Source: Puffinus mauretanicus
Taxonomy: Eukaryota > Chordata > Aves > Procellariiformes > Procellariidae
DNA: 64,000 bases
Direction: 5' to 3'
NCBI GenBank assembly: GCA_023333565.1
Contig: JAJKFH010003627.1
Span: 9,033,501-9,097,500 of the forward strand
The position numbers and the translations under genes are program-made. The stretch's first letter is position 1. Each line of letters begins with the position of its first letter. The notes beneath the pieces are model-generated. The model was not told where the DNA came from. It saw only the letters and a list, made by a program, of their open reading frames with translations, and did no database searches. Shown here one piece after another: positions 63,026 to 64,000 of this stretch.

Positions 63026-64000
63026 CTGGGGACAAGAAACTAGCAATTATTGCTTGGCACTAGCTGTTACTCCACACAAAGGGCTAGCTGGTCTAAGTGT
63101 CTGATATTGTGCCATTTACTCTCTGTGAGAGCACTGCTACTTTCTGATTAAAAAGAAGCAGAAGGCTACCAGTTCTAGGTTACAACAAGGCAATAATTCA
63201 TAAATTTAAAGTAACCCCATAGACGAAAAATGTACATTAAATATCTACCAGCTCAACATGCACAAAGCACGCGACCCAAGGATGCTAGCAACAGCAGACC
63301 TTGGATTAAATCAGTCTACAATGCTCCAACGTCAACAGGGCCTTTCAGCACTTGGTTATTAAGTTACACAGAGAAGAGCAACACGATTAGAATAATGGGC
63401 AAAGATCAGAAACCAAAAAAAAAAACCAAACTACAGAAGTAACAGTTAAAATTCTATCACTACTACCAGTGACTGAATTACACTTGGGTCAGGCCTGATG
63501 GGCAGTTGTAGGAAAAGAATGTTATCTGTAATGCATTAGCACTTGCAAAGCAGTTAAAATCATTTTCCCCTCAACACTGAGCTGTTAGAAGAGTTAAGTA
63601 CAGTTGCTTTCTTGCTGAAGACATTCACTCATTATACAAATGCCTCGCATATCCTGAGGCATCTCAGTGCTCAACAGCAGTTAATAAAGCAAGTCAAATA
63701 CTAGTGATTAGAAAAATAGCAAACAAAACAAATCATTACACCACTGTATAAACGTCATTTGCTACACACAGAAAACTGTGCCCCTCTTGCTCGCTCCTCA
63801 TCTGAATAAGATATTCTAGTGAACATGGAAAGGTTCAAAAAATGGCAACAGGGACAATTGCCATTTCCCATATAAAGAACAGAGCAGATTAAATTCTTCA
63901 GTCTGGAGAGGAGACGACTTGGGGTTGGAGGGATAAGCAAAGTCTCTCAGATTCTGAATGGACTGGAGAGATGCTTCGAAACCTCACCAGTGAAGCATAG
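63026..64000 (-). other. KDM4A: KDM4A intron, 3' part
   Basis: Intron sequence upstream of the ePHD exon, running off the right edge. I looked for the preceding exon, whose peptide should end near PRFKL, and did not find it. An old CR1 fragment occupies the right end. Confidence 0.85.
63820..64000 (+). mobile_element. old CR1 LINE fragment (continues past the window)
   Basis: Plus-strand sequence resembles the end of CR1 ORF2: GGTTCAAAAAATGGCAACAGG followed by CTTCAGTCTGGAGAGGAGACGACTTGGGG matches the conserved CR1 stretch that encodes RLF-SLERRRL. The following 60 bases are diverged but keep the CR1 spacing. It is antisense to KDM4A and much more decayed than the copies near 15 and 23 kb. 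Confidence 0.6.

Noticed and set aside
62807..63046. The ePHD exon considered as KDM4C or KDM4B
   Set aside because: Paralogues are similar, but the downstream Tudor exons match KDM4A best from memory and ST3GAL3 follows on the same strand, as in human 1p34.1.

Overview
The window is nuclear DNA from a vertebrate, almost certainly a bird. It carries spliced exons of two vertebrate genes with GT-AG introns, CR1 LINE fragments (two of them ending in the ATTCTGTGA-type tail typical of avian CR1), and a GC-rich CpG-island promoter. I see no bacterial or plasmid features, no CRISPR array and no intact mobile element. Most long open frames are chance frames in GC-rich or repetitive DNA.

Both real genes lie on the minus strand, so transcription runs from right to left. 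At the right end (59,510-63,025) are the last five coding exons of KDM4A, encoding the extended PHD zinc finger, the double Tudor domain and the C-terminus. Its 3' UTR probably runs to about 57,900. Then comes about 15 kb of GC-rich intergenic DNA with no gene I can recognise. At 41,950-42,340 there is a possible alternative first exon, and at 39,861-40,125 a 22-bp minisatellite. A CpG island with three CCAAT boxes at about 39,060-39,790 is the likely main promoter of ST3GAL3. ST3GAL3 continues left with a predicted 5' UTR exon ending at 39,490, exon 2 with the start codon and membrane anchor (38,516-38,660), a 37.7-kb intron, and a 48-nt coding exon at 736-783. The rest of the gene lies beyond the left edge.

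The order KDM4A then ST3GAL3 on one strand matches human 1p34.1. That synteny is what separates KDM4A from its paralogues. The two genes are neighbours but are not functionally linked: KDM4A is a nuclear histone H3K9/K36 demethylase, and ST3GAL3 is a Golgi alpha-2,3-sialyltransferase.

I found no new multi-gene system. The items most worth a second look are two start-stop upstream ORFs just before the ST3GAL3 start codon, the minisatellite beside the promoter, a possible second ST3GAL3 promoter, a cluster of two RFX-type palindromes around an AP-1 site in the long intron, and the frame-preserving exon design of both genes.
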